Both the position numbers and the translations under genes were made by a program. 64,000 nt of DNA from Pseudisothecium myosuroides (Eukaryota; Streptophyta; Bryopsida; Hypnales; Lembophyllaceae). Below the pieces are notes generated by a model. The model did not search any database and was not told where the DNA came from. It saw only the letters and a program-made list of their open reading frames with translations. Location: contig OX637293.1 in the NCBI GenBank assembly GCA_951799445.1, positions 2,046,001 through 2,110,000 on the forward strand, read 5' to 3'. This document shows, one piece after another, positions 13,421 to 29,220 of the stretch; within the stretch, counting starts at the first letter, position 1; every line of letters starts with the position of its first letter.

Positions 13421-14211
13421 AGAAATTTAAGTTATTTAAGTCTTATTTTAATTTAAGTTGTGTGAGTTGTGTAAGTTGTGAAATTTTTAATTACTATGTT
13501 TTTTTGGAAGAAAAAGTGATATTTGAAACAAACTTGTATCAAATATGAAATAAAATATTGAAAATCTAAAATTTCAAAAATTATTGTATATCATAGAATA
13601 CAAGAAAAAATAGCCCAAACCAAATTCTTGTGGCATTTTATAGTTTAGAAATGTAGTGATAGACTTCCAACTATGACCACAAAAATATAATTATTCTTCA
13701 AAGAATTCAAAGAATTTAAAAGCAGAGAAGAAACTATACTTGAAAATTTTCATTTTGTTGGATTGTCTTAAAAGCAATAAGAATCTTTATAATTGTCAAA
13801 ATATAATTTTATAATAAAATGAAATAAAATCTATTATTAAAATATTTTTGCATTTGAGGGGGGCAACATTGCATTGAGTCTATATATTAGACAAAAATAA
13901 CGCTTTTAATTTTTTGGGGGGGAGAGATTATCAAATACATCATTTAGTCGTTGTACAAAAAAATGACCCGTAAATATTTGTTGTAACACTCCATTTGTGT
14001 ACCTCATTCTATTACAATTTGGCTCTTCTTATACTACATATCTTTGAGCAAGCCAATACTACAATACTTTCATCTTCAAGGCCCACCCCCCTTGACCACA
14101 TTCAAGCACCTTCTCTAAATAAAATGGTAGTCCTTTTTTTAATATTTTCCTCAGCTTTGATTGAATAAGTGAGATTCAATTTGGAATTTTTTGTAATCCG
14201 TGATGGTTGTA
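13421..14211. other. AT-rich spacer
   Basis: Low-complexity AT-rich DNA between two TIR elements. I see no reading frame, RNA gene or clear repeat. Confidence 0.5.
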
Positions 14212-14954
14212 GGGTGATTGCATGAATGACTGGCTGTTTTTGTTCCACTTTGGTTGTTTTCGGCTAGTTTTCCTAGTACTATGAGTTTTTTGTATATGAA
14301 TTTTTTTTAAATAAGATAAAATAAGGATAATTAGTATAATACTAGAAATAGAATATCACAAAAATTTCAGATCTAAAAAAAATCTAGGTAAAAAGTTATT
14401 CACAAAAAAGTATAAGCTGAAATTTTGAAGAAAATACATAGTTTAACGTTTTAATTTGTATAAAATAGGAAAAAAAAATTTCATAGAAACTAAAAATTTT
14501 CCAATTGGAAAGAATTTATATTGAAGAGATTTCACCAAAAAAATTATCTTGAAACCATCTTCAACATTCAGAATTGCGCGCGCAAGGGAGCCTTCTTTGC
14601 ATGGACGTAGAGGACATAAAATATAATATTTTTTAATGCCCCTTGGTCGGAACATGATTTCCTACTATGGAAATAGACCATAGAAATTTCAGCTCCAAAT
14701 CATTAAATTTGGGGACTCCATAGTACTAAAAACCCTTAAAACTCAAAACGTGACATATTAGTTTAAATGATTTTTAAATATAAAATGATTTTTGAAAATT
14801 TCTGAAAAATATGAGATACGATTAAACTCAAGAGAGGCATATCCAATAAAAATTTCAAGTTCATGAAAATCATGCTGCAAAATTTATAGCAAAAGGAAGC
14901 TTTGGCACTCCCTTTGTGACAAAGTTTTAGTACCAGTCTTTCATGCAATCACCC
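14212..14954. mobile_element. MITE family B, copy 1
   Basis: A 743-bp element whose left end GGGTGATTGCATGAATGACT is matched with one mismatch by the reverse complement of the right end (AGTCTTTCATGCAATCACCC). It is flanked by TGTA on both sides, a candidate 4-bp target duplication. The interior around 14.68-14.80 kb matches 27.22-27.34 kb and 29.62-29.74 kb. It has no coding potential. Confidence 0.8.
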
Positions 14955-15254
14955 TGTAGTACGGAATGCCTAATTTGTGGTCTCAGGGTGAGTCGTACAA
15001 GAATTATAGTAGTGACTGCCGTATAAACAAAGTTTCTTGTGCTGGATTCCATTTGCATTTAGTTGGAATGTGTATCCTTTAAGTATAGATGATCAGACAT
15101 GAATATGAGTGTAGAAAAATGATTGTTGTCAATATATATGTAGGATTGACATTTTGTTTGACGAAATGTCTGTCAAGAGCACGGAATGACGGTCCTATCT
15201 CTAGGAACAATAATCTTTGTGCAAGACTTAATGTCCGTTGCTAGGACTTAATTA

Positions 15255-15550
15255 ATGATTTTCATGTTTGGTGTTTGGTAATGACATTTTGGTACACAAG
15301 ATGGGGTGGATGCTATGCAGGACTGCATGTCTAGTGCTTGGTAGTGATATTCTAATACACAAGACAATATGTCCAGTATGCAGGATTTCATGCTCAGTGT
15401 GTAATTGGTGCTTGGTAGTAATATTTTAGTATTCAAGACTATGTGAGGTACTCGGTATCAGTTTAGAGCTTAGATGTGTATCCAATGTGCATGGCAATGT
15501 GTCCGCAGTATATGATTCTATGTCTAGTGTTTTTAGTAATTTCCAAAGTG
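15255..15550. repeat. Degenerate ~64-73-bp tandem repeat
   Basis: Three to four diverged units carry a shared core around TTGGTARTRAYATT followed by an ACAAGA/TCAAGA motif and a GCAGGA/TGTCTAGTG segment. The core recurs at about 15274, 15338 and 15411, and a weaker unit follows to about 15550. Confidence 0.55.
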
Positions 15551-15639
15551 CGTATGCTTATGTTTGGCTCATTTGAACAATGTCTCCTATGTAAGTAGAC
15601 TTCTTTAGCCACTTTGCTACTCAATCTATAGACGTTGCA

Positions 15640-17040
15640 ATTGAAATGATATCTTTCAAGCCCTTGAAGCTGTTATTTATCAAGAAGCTAGAGGATTTTA
15701 ACAATTGTTGTTGCAAGTACCCGATATTGAAATGGCAAAGATTAAAAAGAGCTTCAAAAACATGCGGTCTTTGAAGGTGCACCCAAGCGGTCCAACAACA
15801 AAGAAGTTGCGAGTATCCAATGCCAAGTGCATCATCATCTTAACCCATATTTAGCATCTAAAAAAAAGTCTCTATTTTCTACAAAATTGTTGGCCAATTG
15901 CAAGACAATTGGTACAAGCACTATTATAACAATTTGCAACCCAGTGAGATGATGTCTCTAATAGACTATATTGAAACTATTCATTCAAGGGCCAAGATGA
16001 GATTCAAAACAACACTAGTTTAATTTTCAGTTTACTATTTTAGTGCAAATAATGTATATTGTAAATCCAACATATAACCCCATTGATGTTCAAAGTATTT
16101 TTTCTATATTTTTGATGATAGAAAATATGATAATCTTTTGGTGCAAAAATGTCTTAAAAAACATTGGACCGTTATATGGTGTCAAAAAATGATTGTCCCA
16201 AATGGCAACTCACATGATGCGATGATTGTAGAACATAGTGTAAGGGGACAAGGAATTGGTTCTTTATAGCTAGGCATCCTAGCTTGATTGTTAGTAAAAG
16301 ATTGTTGGAGGGATGCAAGATGGAATAGCATTATTATATTACTAGAGCACTGGACAAGGGAATTAAAGGACTTCATGATGAATTTATTGATGATGTTGGC
16401 ACCTATGTGAAGAAGGGCTTCAAAGGTGAGTAATTGAAGGGTAATGATACCATAGTACACAATACATATGAGGTTGTAGGTTTTTTAAAGATAGCCATGC
16501 CCAAGCCACATCTTGTATACAAGGCAATTGAAGTGGTTGTAAAGCAAAACTTTGTGGAGATCAAGATGAAGGAAGTTGACTAAGAGCATCCATAGGATTG
16601 TAGAACATGCAATGACAAGTACTAGAGTCATATATGCACGTATTTTGTGTCACACATTTGAATAACACACTTTTAGAGTGCAAAGAATTGTCTCGCTTAT
16701 GCGAGGCTTATGAAAAGAATGTTGGACATGTGTTTGTGCATGGTATGTGAGTGCATAGAAACACATGACACTAGAGTCCTGCAACATCAAGGATGTTGTT
16801 CTAGAAGATGATGGAGATAATATTGGGAATTGGGAGATAGGAGATGATTTCAACGACTTTGCTAGCAAGCTCTATGTAGGTGACTTCTACTATGCTGTTT
16901 GTGTGGATCCAAATCAGGATGAGCAAGTCCCATTTTCTTATCCTGCGATGCACAAAGCAAATGCACATTGTAGAAGAGGTACTTTCAATTGACAATGAGG
17001 GATAGACCGTGGACATGGTGATGAAATTGTCATAGGGGTT
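15640..17040 (+). pseudogene. Possible decayed coding region, unrecognised
   Basis: The base composition is less AT-rich than its surroundings, and short protein-like stretches appear in different + frames. These include MAKIKKSFKNM near 15.73 kb, a stretch containing IDDVGTYVKKGFKG near 16.4 kb, and an acidic 75-codon frame at 16765-16992. They cannot be joined without several stops and shifts. A decayed transposase is the obvious guess, but I see no diagnostic motif and cannot name a family. Confidence 0.25.
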
Positions 17041-17639
17041 TACTGTAATGTGAATTCAATATAGAAATTGTTGTATTAGTGTAAAAAAGATTTATATTTG
17101 CAATTGATTTTAAAAATTTGTGTAGCGTGAATGTGTATGCTCAATGGATTCTAAAAACTAACTACTAGATAAAAATTTATTGCAATTAAAGATTGAAAAT
17201 TTGAAATAGCCAGAGTGTGGCAATAGAATGTGAATTCTTGCAATTGAATTACATTGTTAATAGTTGCAAACAATATATTGATATATATTTTGATCATGAA
17301 TTTTATTTTTTTATTTTTTTATTATATTGTGAGTGAGGTTTCTATTATTGATAATTGTTATGGTGTAGTCTAACTTTTTGAGCTTTAGAGCTACTTTTTC
17401 GTTTTTTTTGTGAACTTTATATATATATTTTACTCTATTTTTAGTATCTAGTGTAAAAATAGACTTATTTTATCTTCCAAATGTGGAAATGATTCAAAAA
17501 CCTTGAAGTAAGTAGTTAATTGGAAATGCAAAATAAAAGTAAAAGATAAAGAAAACAGGAGATAAAGAAAAAAAGAAAAAGAAAAATGAAGATTTGGGGA
17601 GTGGTGTTGGAAACGTTGCAGCTGCTGGTCGCTTCCAAT
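17041..17639. other. AT-rich spacer
   Basis: AT-rich DNA without a reading frame. An A/G-rich run at about 17.53-17.59 kb leads into the pyrimidine-rich tract that follows. Nothing else is visible. Confidence 0.45.
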
Positions 17640-18610
17640 CACCCCCCTCCTCTTGCCTTTTATTCTTCTCTCTCTTTCATTCTTCTCTCTCTCCCCACAC
17701 AGTGCAAATCGTAGAGTTGTTTTTTTTAGTGCTGTAATCTTTGTGCGTAGAACTGTATATTTGCAATAAAAGGTTGAGTTTGTGTAAATTGTGCATCTGT
17801 GTGGTGTGAAAATTGAGTCTGTGCGTGCTGTGGTGAAATTACTTGGATTTTGGGGGATCGTGTGTTAGACTGAGTGTTTTATGATTTCTGAATCTGTGTG
17901 GGCAAAGAATCGAAGACACTGAAGTTGAATTTGGACTGGAGAGCATTCGGCTGGGGTCGGCGTGACTGTGAGGGTGACCAGTTTGGTGGTCACAGTGGGG
18001 AAATTGGCTGCGGTGAAAGAGGAAATTGGAAAGATTTTGGAGAATCCGATTGCTGCAGGTGAGAGATTGCGGTGATTGAATCGCGAGAAGATGCGACATT
18101 CCAAAATTGCTGAACATTGAGCCAGTTGCGATGCTGACCGGTCTGGTAAAAAGAAAAAAAATTTGAAATCAATTTTTGTGAGTGATGTGAATGATTGATT
18201 GGATTAGATCGATCAAGAGCATTGAGAAATGGTAATCGCTGCTGAAGTGCATCCGGGTTCGAGAAATTTCTTCCAATTCGGTCGTTTGTAAAACTAGGGT
18301 GAGATTAGGGATTCGGGAATTTTGTGAAGCCCAATGTTTGTGAATTGGACCGAATTTGGGAAATCTGTGTGATCACGAGTTCACCAGGTGCAGCAGAATC
18401 GTAATCGTGTGAGAATTTTATGAAATTCCTCAACCAAATCGGCACCAAGTGCGTCGCGCGAAGCAATCGCGACTCGAAGTCGGAGCAGGCCCTATCGACT
18501 GAAATCCCGAAGGTTGAGATCCTACTGGTCGCACTCAATCGGGTACCAGGTATCGAGTGCGGGTATCACCCGGGTACCACGGCTTTGAATTCTGGAATAC
18601 GGTCATAGGG
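17640..18610. other. Pyrimidine tract and GC-richer non-coding segment (promoter, 5' transcript or LTR remnant?)
   Basis: A CT-rich tract (about 17640-17700, with repeated CTTCTCTCTCT) is followed by an AATAAA-type motif near 17766, a TG-rich stretch and then about 600 bp of markedly higher GC than the flanks. Plant 5' leaders and the R/U5 part of LTRs can look like this. No long reading frame is associated on either strand and I find no matching second LTR or primer-binding site. Its role is unresolved. Confidence 0.3.
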
Positions 18611-20649
18611 TCGATATCCATAGTTTTGGGGGGGGTATAACATTTTGCACGTTTTGACTTAATTAGTGACGGATAAAACAAATTAAAATAAAGGGTCAGA
18701 TTTTTTGAACGGCCCTTGGGCCGTGCCAATGGTTTAGGTGTGAGCACGAATGCAACTATTAGTTTAGTTGTCATGGTTATAGGTGTTAGAATGTTGTGTT
18801 AGAAGTTTCATATATCTACATGTTGTAAGTTTGAGTATTGTGCATGTTGTAGGTAGAGCATACTAATTTGCACGTGGTTGGCCCTATTGTCTTTGATTGT
18901 GTGCGTGCTGACTGTTGTAAGTTGTTCTAAAACCCTCAACTTTAATTTGATTGCTAAATACTAATACTAATATTTATAAAGTCCAAAAGTCTTGCATTGC
19001 ACATGCATTCACTACAAGTCAGTCCACATTGAACTATTGTCCCAAAACTATTGTCACGAGCCAATAGTACACTAGACAGGACTGAGACTTCATACATCTG
19101 TCAATAGCATCTACTAATGGACAGCTTGAGTGATACCTTGGGTTTTAGTGGGATTAAGAATGAATAAGTCTTGAATTTTGCACGTTTATACATTGTGACC
19201 TTTAAACACATTATGCTAACCTTACATAGTTCATTCCCTGGTATTCGAACTCGGATTTAGTTGAATAAGATTAGATTCCGAAAAATATACTACATATGGT
19301 CTATATAAGAATTTTAATTATTTGGTATAGAAATCTGTGAAGTTAATCAAAGACTAATTATAGCTAGATGTATGATTGTATGAGAAGTGAGAATGTTTAT
19401 GGGTTTGTTTATAGATTGTAAACTGAGTATGATTTGATAGAATTGTTTAGTTATTGTTTGATGCATAATTAAGAGTCGATAATGATACAAAAATTTCATT
19501 TTATTTAAGGCTAGAGTATTGAATGTATATGATGCCTATGATTATTTTTTGGCCATGATTTGAACTTTTCATTATATTATAGTTTGAATTTGGATAATTA
19601 AAAGTGAAGAAGAGTGAATGGTCTTTAGAGATTATTGAAACTTATAGATTGACTATTATTCAACATGATAATCGGTGAGATTGAGTGAAATGAATCATTG
19701 TGGAAATTATTTAAAGGTTGAGGAACAAAAAAAAGTCTGTAGAAATTGTAAGTAGAATATAAGACTATTGTTCTAAAAATAAACATACAATAATAGACTA
19801 TTGACTTAAGTGATGCACATTGAGAGAATTTTATCTCACGATATTTTCTAATTTATTTTATAGCATACGGCATTTACTTGGGATTACATTTATGAGTCTA
19901 CTAATTGACGGACATACTTATGTGATCTTTTTCATAGGATTGTGCATAGATATGAATCCTAATAGCATATTGTTTCCTAAATAGAATATCATTTGCCTAT
20001 AAGTGACCTTAGCTATCCAAAATTCTAGCTAAGTTGAACCTTCCCCCTAAAAAACTCACCTTTACTAAATTCTTTCCTGTTTGTTTGGTTGTTATTTTTT
20101 GTGCTATATATAAATGAAAAGAAAAAAATTTAGGTTTATATGTCCTCTGTAAGGGAAAATTTTATTATACCCTGTCACACCTTGTTTATACCAACAAGTT
20201 TACCTTTAGGCAAAGTAAACACAAGTAGAAAGATCATACAACTATATATACATACTGATAGGATATTACAAAAAAGACTATAGTAGGGTATGACTTGTCT
20301 TTTAGGAGTGGAGGTAGACACGACAATTCAAGTACTAAAAGATGGAGATGAGAATAGTGCCAAAGATGACTCTGATAGTTTTGCTAAAGACAAATCAAAA
20401 GATGTGGATGAGAGTAATTCTAATGCAAAGGTAGAGGGGTTATGTAGAAAGCACACAACGTAATTATGTCTTCACTTATTTCAAACTTCAATTATATGCC
20501 TTTATGTATTGTGAAAAATTACAATTTTATCTTGAAGATGAGAAGACAAGGTTCACAATGCTCTTGTTTGAAATGCGTCACTAGCCTAATTGTTGATGCA
20601 TCTATCAATTATAAGAGTTTTTGATACATGAAATCAATTAAATATCATG
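18611..20649. other. Intergenic, no gene seen
   Basis: AT-rich sequence with many stops in all frames. I see no RNA gene, TIR pair or tandem array. Confidence 0.5.
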
Positions 20650-21760
20650 TCATTAAAGATTGCAAGGTCTTTATAGATATCAAAATATAACAAAATAATA
20701 AAATAATAATATTAATTAAAAATGTGTGCTACTATATAGAATAATAAAAAATAATAATAATAATAATAATAAATTATATAAAAAAATATGTACAAATATG
20801 TTTCATATAAATTTATAATCAATATATATTAGAACTCCGCTTTCTTCTGCACTACCATTGTGAAAATATCAATTGCATCTATGGTGTTAATAACTATAAA
20901 AAATATATAATTACCAATATAGTTTTTTTTTAAACTAAATTAAATTAAAAATATTATAATAAAGTTTTTGCATAAATCATTTTTCCAACCAAAATCATTA
21001 TTATTATATGAAGAAAATTCTTAAAACTAATATTAAAAACTTCTATTGAAAACAAATTTATTAAATTAATTCACCAAAAAAAATAAAAATAAAAATCTAG
21101 TTAGTATTTTTTTAAAACATCTACAAAATAAAAAATATTAGAAATTTCAAAAAATCAATAAAGACATTTAAAATTTTATACCATGAAGACAATAAATCAT
21201 GATAATAAATTATTTTTAATAATTTATAACAATTAAGGCAATAAAAATATAATAAATTATCAAAATTATAATTTTAATATACCATGAGACAATTATTTAT
21301 GGACAATAAATTATTTATTATAATTTAACTATTAAAAAACTATAATTATTAAATGATATAAAAATCATTAAATTAAATTAAATTTTTTTTAAATAATTAA
21401 TAAATTTAGATAATAAATTACAAAAATTAATTATTTTTTATTAATATATAGCAGTTATAATATTTTATTATAAAAATTAAGACAATTAAAATATAAAATG
21501 ATCAATATTACAATCAAATTATTAAAATTAAAATTTTTAATGTACAATAAGACAAAAAATTATGACAAGAAAGATAATAAACTATATTTATAATTTAATT
21601 GTAATAAAAATGAAATAAATTTTAAAAAAACTATTAAACTAAATGAATAAATTTTTAAGTTATAATTTATTAAATGCCATAACTATTAAGACAAAAAAAA
21701 TATTATTTCAAAATTTTAAAATAAATATTAAATATTAAATATTTTTAAAAATGGAAACTC
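20650..21760. repeat. Extremely AT-rich block with an (AAT)n run
   Basis: About 1.1 kb made almost entirely of A and T, with an AAT microsatellite at about 20744-20772 and many AAATTAT-like words. It has no coding potential. It could be a matrix-attachment-type region or a decayed AT-rich repeat. Confidence 0.7.
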
Positions 21761-24986
<3,226 letters not shown>

Positions 24987-25081
24987 TGGATCGATATCCA
25001 TCCGATCGGTAGAGAGTGCTGCTAGATCTTCTAGTCTTTCATTGTCTTAGAATTTCTTTGGTTCAGTCGTTCCCAGGCAAG
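24987..25081 (+). repeat. 95-bp direct repeat, copy 1
   Basis: A direct repeat of 25754-25848 with the same length and about 87% identity by eye. The shared core includes AGAGAGTGCTGCTAGAT and TTGTCTTAGAATTTCTTTGG. Confidence 0.85.
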
Positions 25082-25753
25082 ATGGATCCCCTACCCCCTG
25101 CTATTTGAAGGATATATAATTAATTACAGATATGTATGTATGTATCAGTTGGACGTACTCTATCTACAATGAAATTGTCACGAATAACTCAAAGCGCATG
25201 AGCGTCTATGAGGTACAGTTCACATATGCGGACTAGTGCGATAATAATGCCAACGAGTTGATATCTAACAATCGTGACCGTCGTCTTAGTTTGCTAAATT
25301 ATGGCTAAGGTTCATGTTTTTGTTGTTTGGAATTCTCCTGCATAATTTGTCGATAGGTGATAGTTACATTAGATGCGTTGTCAGAAGGTACTTTTACTCT
25401 TGGTTTTTGAATCTTGTAAGTGCGGTCTTGAACTGGAGTAAAATGAAACGATAGAGAACTAGTCTTGAAGAAATTGGTTGTCAATGCGCTTCCAGTTTGT
25501 TATCTATCATGCATTTAACTATTGTATCTCCACGCTCTGGAATTTTTTTTCACAAAGATGCATGTGAGTGAGAGCTCTATGCAATCTCTTCCTCAGAGTA
25601 TGCCTCAGGTCATATGCCAGTACGTGGCTTTTTAATTGTTCAATTCACCCTTCAATTTCAAGTGACAGAGCCAGTTTTTGTGAGCTACATCAGGCGCATC
25701 CAACACACATACAGCTGGTACGCTATACCTCCAATTAGAATAGAGAGTGCTAC
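25082..25753. other. Spacer between the 95-bp direct repeats
   Basis: About 670 bp of moderate GC. A small frame at 25614-25808 overlaps the second repeat and is not convincing as a gene. If the repeats are remnants of LTR ends, this would be what remains of the interior. Confidence 0.35.
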
Positions 25754-25848
25754 TGGATCAATATTCATCCAATTGATAGAGAGTGCTGCTAGATGTTTTA
25801 GTCTCTAATTGTCTTAGAATTTCTTTGGTTCAGTCGTGCCCGGGCAAG
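25754..25848 (+). repeat. 95-bp direct repeat, copy 2
   Basis: The second copy of the 24987-25081 repeat. A partial extra copy of its AGAGAGTGCT motif sits just upstream at about 25743. Confidence 0.85.
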
Positions 25849-26774
25849 GATTGTAGAATCCACGACTTCCCAAAGAAGACCCTTAAAAAATCATTATGCA
25901 TTCACAATCACTAAGTTAGAGAGTGAATCATATTGAGATAGGCAGGGACTCCAACACACTTACAAATTTGAGGTTATGGAACCGCTCAAACCAAGCTTCT
26001 TTACCTATACAAAAAACAAACAAAGACAACAATAAATTCTATAAACCCTACAAAGAGAGTTGTAGATTCATTGGGACATTTAAAACACTTAGCTTTTGAA
26101 TCTGTTGTATACAAGGATGCAACTCAATGAAAGAACTCCACTTGTTGAGCTCATTTGATTTAGCATAGTTACCATCAACATCAACATTGTGTCTTCCTAA
26201 AATATATTTCATTGTGTAATTCAATATGCATTGGGCCAAAAATGCTCACTGCAAAAACCTTGGAAAAATACAAGCTGTAATAGCAGGATTACTTTGAGTC
26301 TATTTGATGCAATTGGATAATAAACGCACAAAACAAATATAAGCAAGGTTTGAAAGGGATGCAATTGTCCAATTACCACGTCCGCAATTGATAGAAGTGG
26401 CCGTGACAAGTAACGTCGACCACATGCACTAAAATTGCGTATGGGAAGGAAACATAGGAGCCCTAAGTCCTAGTGGGCATACGGCCTAGACTATCTCTAG
26501 AGGAAAGGATCAATGTTGACTATGGTGATTTTTTTAAAAAGGACTAGCTATAAAGGTAATTGTAATTTTTTTATTTTTTATTTATATTTATTAATTCATA
26601 TTTTTTTTAAACTTCAATTTTTTTTTACCTTGAATTGGAATGCCACAAAATAGCAAAGGAGTGCAAAGGTTTTGTTACGGTGTCAAAAGTTGCATTCTTA
26701 ATGCAGATAGAACGATTTATGCAAGGAGTGCAAGGAAATTGTTTTGTGGCATTTGGATATGCAATATGCAATTT
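25849..26774. other. AT-rich spacer
   Basis: No gene or clear repeat is seen. The short open frames on the minus strand at 26.05-26.4 kb have no recognisable features. Confidence 0.45.
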
Positions 26775-27504
26775 GGGTGATTGTAAGAAACACTTGTACT
26801 ATTTGTTGCGTTTTCAAAAAAACTTGTGGTTTTTTCTTGAGTACTTTAAAATTAGAAAAATAATTTTTTTTAAATGTAAAAAATATGGCCAATGTATATA
26901 CCTTTAAAATGAAGATAACCACCGAAGGAAAAGCATAAAAAAATTCTTTAAGTGGGAGAACTAGAGAAGTGCTAAATTTCAAGAAAATAGACACTTGATG
27001 CTTTGATTAGTTAAAAATAGGAAAAAAATTAAATAAATAAAATAAAAATTGTCCATTTGTAAAAACTTTATGGAGATGGTCATTAACCAAAAAATTCACC
27101 AAAATAATATTTTACATGTTCTAAAATGCAAGCAGAAAGAAGCTCACTTTGTGGACTTCCACACAATACAAAAATAACTATTTTTAGAATTCCTTCCCTG
27201 AAAAGCTATAAATCTACTAGAAGACCATTTCCTCCAAATTTCAGCTCCAAATTCGTTTTTTTGGGTACTAAATAGTACTTAAAACCCCCAAATTGGCAAG
27301 TGTGACATAAAATCGGGGGCTGTTTTTAAATAGTAAAATCTTTTTTAAAATTACCTAAAAATTAGACAAAGTGTATAATGGTTATGAGTACTTCCATTAC
27401 AAATCTTGAGTCATTTGGATCCAAAACGAAGAAGTTATGCTCAAAAAACAAATCAGCCGGCTACGTGTGACAAAAATAGTACTAAGTGTTTCTTGCAATC
27501 ACCC
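26775..27504. mobile_element. MITE family B, copy 2
   Basis: A 730-bp element. The left end GGGTGATTGTAAGAAACACT is the inverted counterpart of the right end AGTGTTTCTTGCAATCACCC with one mismatch, and the match continues for several more bases. Flanks are ATTT (left) and ATTA (right), compatible with a mutated 4-bp duplication. The interior is related to copies 1 and 3. Confidence 0.8.
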
Positions 27505-27656
27505 ATTATTTTATGTTTTTTCCAAAGTAAAAGGTCATGTAATTAAATTTTCAAATTCATAAAAACTTTCAAATTCAATAACTTTCACACCGGAGACCCA
27601 AACGCCACAAAACAAAGTCTATGCACCCCTCCTTGCACAAAATCTTTTCAATAATA

Positions 27657-29199
27657 TCAATACTTGAAGGACCAAGGCCTTTTTTTTGCCAAAAACATTC
27701 AAAACTACCATTTCTATTGCAAAGATTAAAAAAATTGAAAATTGTTTTTCTACTTTTTTGGAAATCTAATCGTACAATCTTACACTTAACTAGTATGAGA
27801 ATGAATTTGAAAATTTTGAAAATTTTGACTTTGTAGATTGCAAGATACCTACATTTAAAGTGAAGAAAACAAGTTTTTTGGCACATTGCGGGACTAGATT
27901 ATTTGACTTTGAACCTTTTTAATTGAAAATTTTGGCACTATATAGGTTTGCCGTTTAAATCTTTATGGTGTGGGATTGAGTTGAGAATGTAGGAAAAGAA
28001 ACTATTTCAAAAAAAATTAATTTCTATTTTTTTTTTAAATTGTTAAAGTAGAAGTAGGTACAAGATAGAAGGGAAATCTAAATTATGAATTTCTCTAAGA
28101 TGGAATTTTCTTCCTAAAGTCCCATTGTCTCCTTGATGGACAAAATAGATTTTGGACAGTTTCCTATGGTTTGAATATTTCAATCGGAGCCTGGTAGCAA
28201 AAGTTATGGCACAAAAAGCCCGTTTTTTTAGTTTAACAAACAATAAAAAAAAACTCAAATTTTTTTTTTAATTAAATTTTTTTTTTGTATACATTATATT
28301 TTTATCTACATAGGAAGATTTCATTTATTCCATTTGGATTTGTTATGTGAAATTATGGTTAATCTTGTTTTTGAGGCAATCAGAGCATCTTCTTGAAAAA
28401 ATAACTTGTAGGATTCATTTCGTTCGTTAATTTTCACAATTTTTCAAAAAAAAAAGTTTCACAAGGTTAAGATCTCTTGCTAGAACAATCTCATTGTTGA
28501 GATTAGTATATTTCAATTCCATCTTAGAGCTATTAACAATTTAGATTTTCCTTCAATCTTGAACCTACTTCTACTTAACAATTTTTCAATGAGTCAAAAC
28601 TAAGTGGGTTTTTCTTGAATTTTTTTCCTTGGACTTTCAATTTCATTTTCCATCATATAAAATTAGAAATTCAAAATCAATAGAGCAAAAATTTAATTTA
28701 AGAAGGTTCAAAAATGTAGTTGAGCAAGGTGCAAAAAAACTTGTTTTATTTACTTTAAATGGCAAATATCATGTAATCTGTAGAGTCAAAGTTTTTGGAA
28801 ATTCTTCCACACAGTCTTACACTAGTTTAGTATAAGATCCTACGTATAGATATGCAATAAAAACATTAAAAAAAAATTTTGCTCTTTGCTATAGAAATGG
28901 TAGTTTCAGGTGGTTTTTGATCGAAAAGAGGCCTTGGGACTTTAGGGGTTAAAATACACCAATCTCAATGGTGAGATTGTTCTACCAAGAAAACTAAAGC
29001 ATGGAGAACATTTTTTTTCCAAAAATTAGAAAATTAGATTTCAAAAATGAATCTAATATGTTATTTTTTAGGATGCTTAAATTGCTCAAAAAACAAGATT
29101 GTTCATAACTTTCACAATTACCTATCCAAATGAAATGAATCAAAGGTTTCCGAAATCCAATGTGTCCCTCCAAAGGGACAATGGTCCTTTAGAGATTCA
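27657..29199 (+). mobile_element. TTAA-type element, copy P8 (degenerate, interrupted by P7)
   Basis: The left part (27.66-28.10 kb) and right part (28.95-29.20 kb) are colinear with 46.2-47.15 kb (copy P4), including the GGACCAAGGCC start and the GGGACAATGGTCCTTTAG end. The terminal TTAA sites themselves have decayed. The sequence is split by the 847-bp copy P7 at 28106-28952. Confidence 0.6.
28106..28952 (-). mobile_element. TTAA-type element, copy P7, nested inside P8
   Basis: The right border is CTTTAGGGG followed by TTAA (28949-28952). The left border is a decayed TTAA (TTTT, 28106-28109) followed by CTTCCTAAAG. Its contents run opposite to copy P4: a segment matching P4's left end (TTGCTATAGAAATGG) lies at its right end. 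It interrupts P8 exactly where P4 at 46661-46680 reads GATGGAATTAAAATACAC uninterrupted. Confidence 0.7.
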
Positions 29200-29220
29200 A
29201 AATATTGTTGGAGAAATGTT

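Noticed and set aside
11469..15550. CRISPR-like spaced repeats
   Set aside because: The repeats are plain tandem or degenerate, with no unique spacers of constant length, in a plant nuclear context.
24987..25848. Small LTR retrotransposon
   Set aside because: No primer-binding site, polypurine tract or target duplication could be seen, so only direct repeats are reported.
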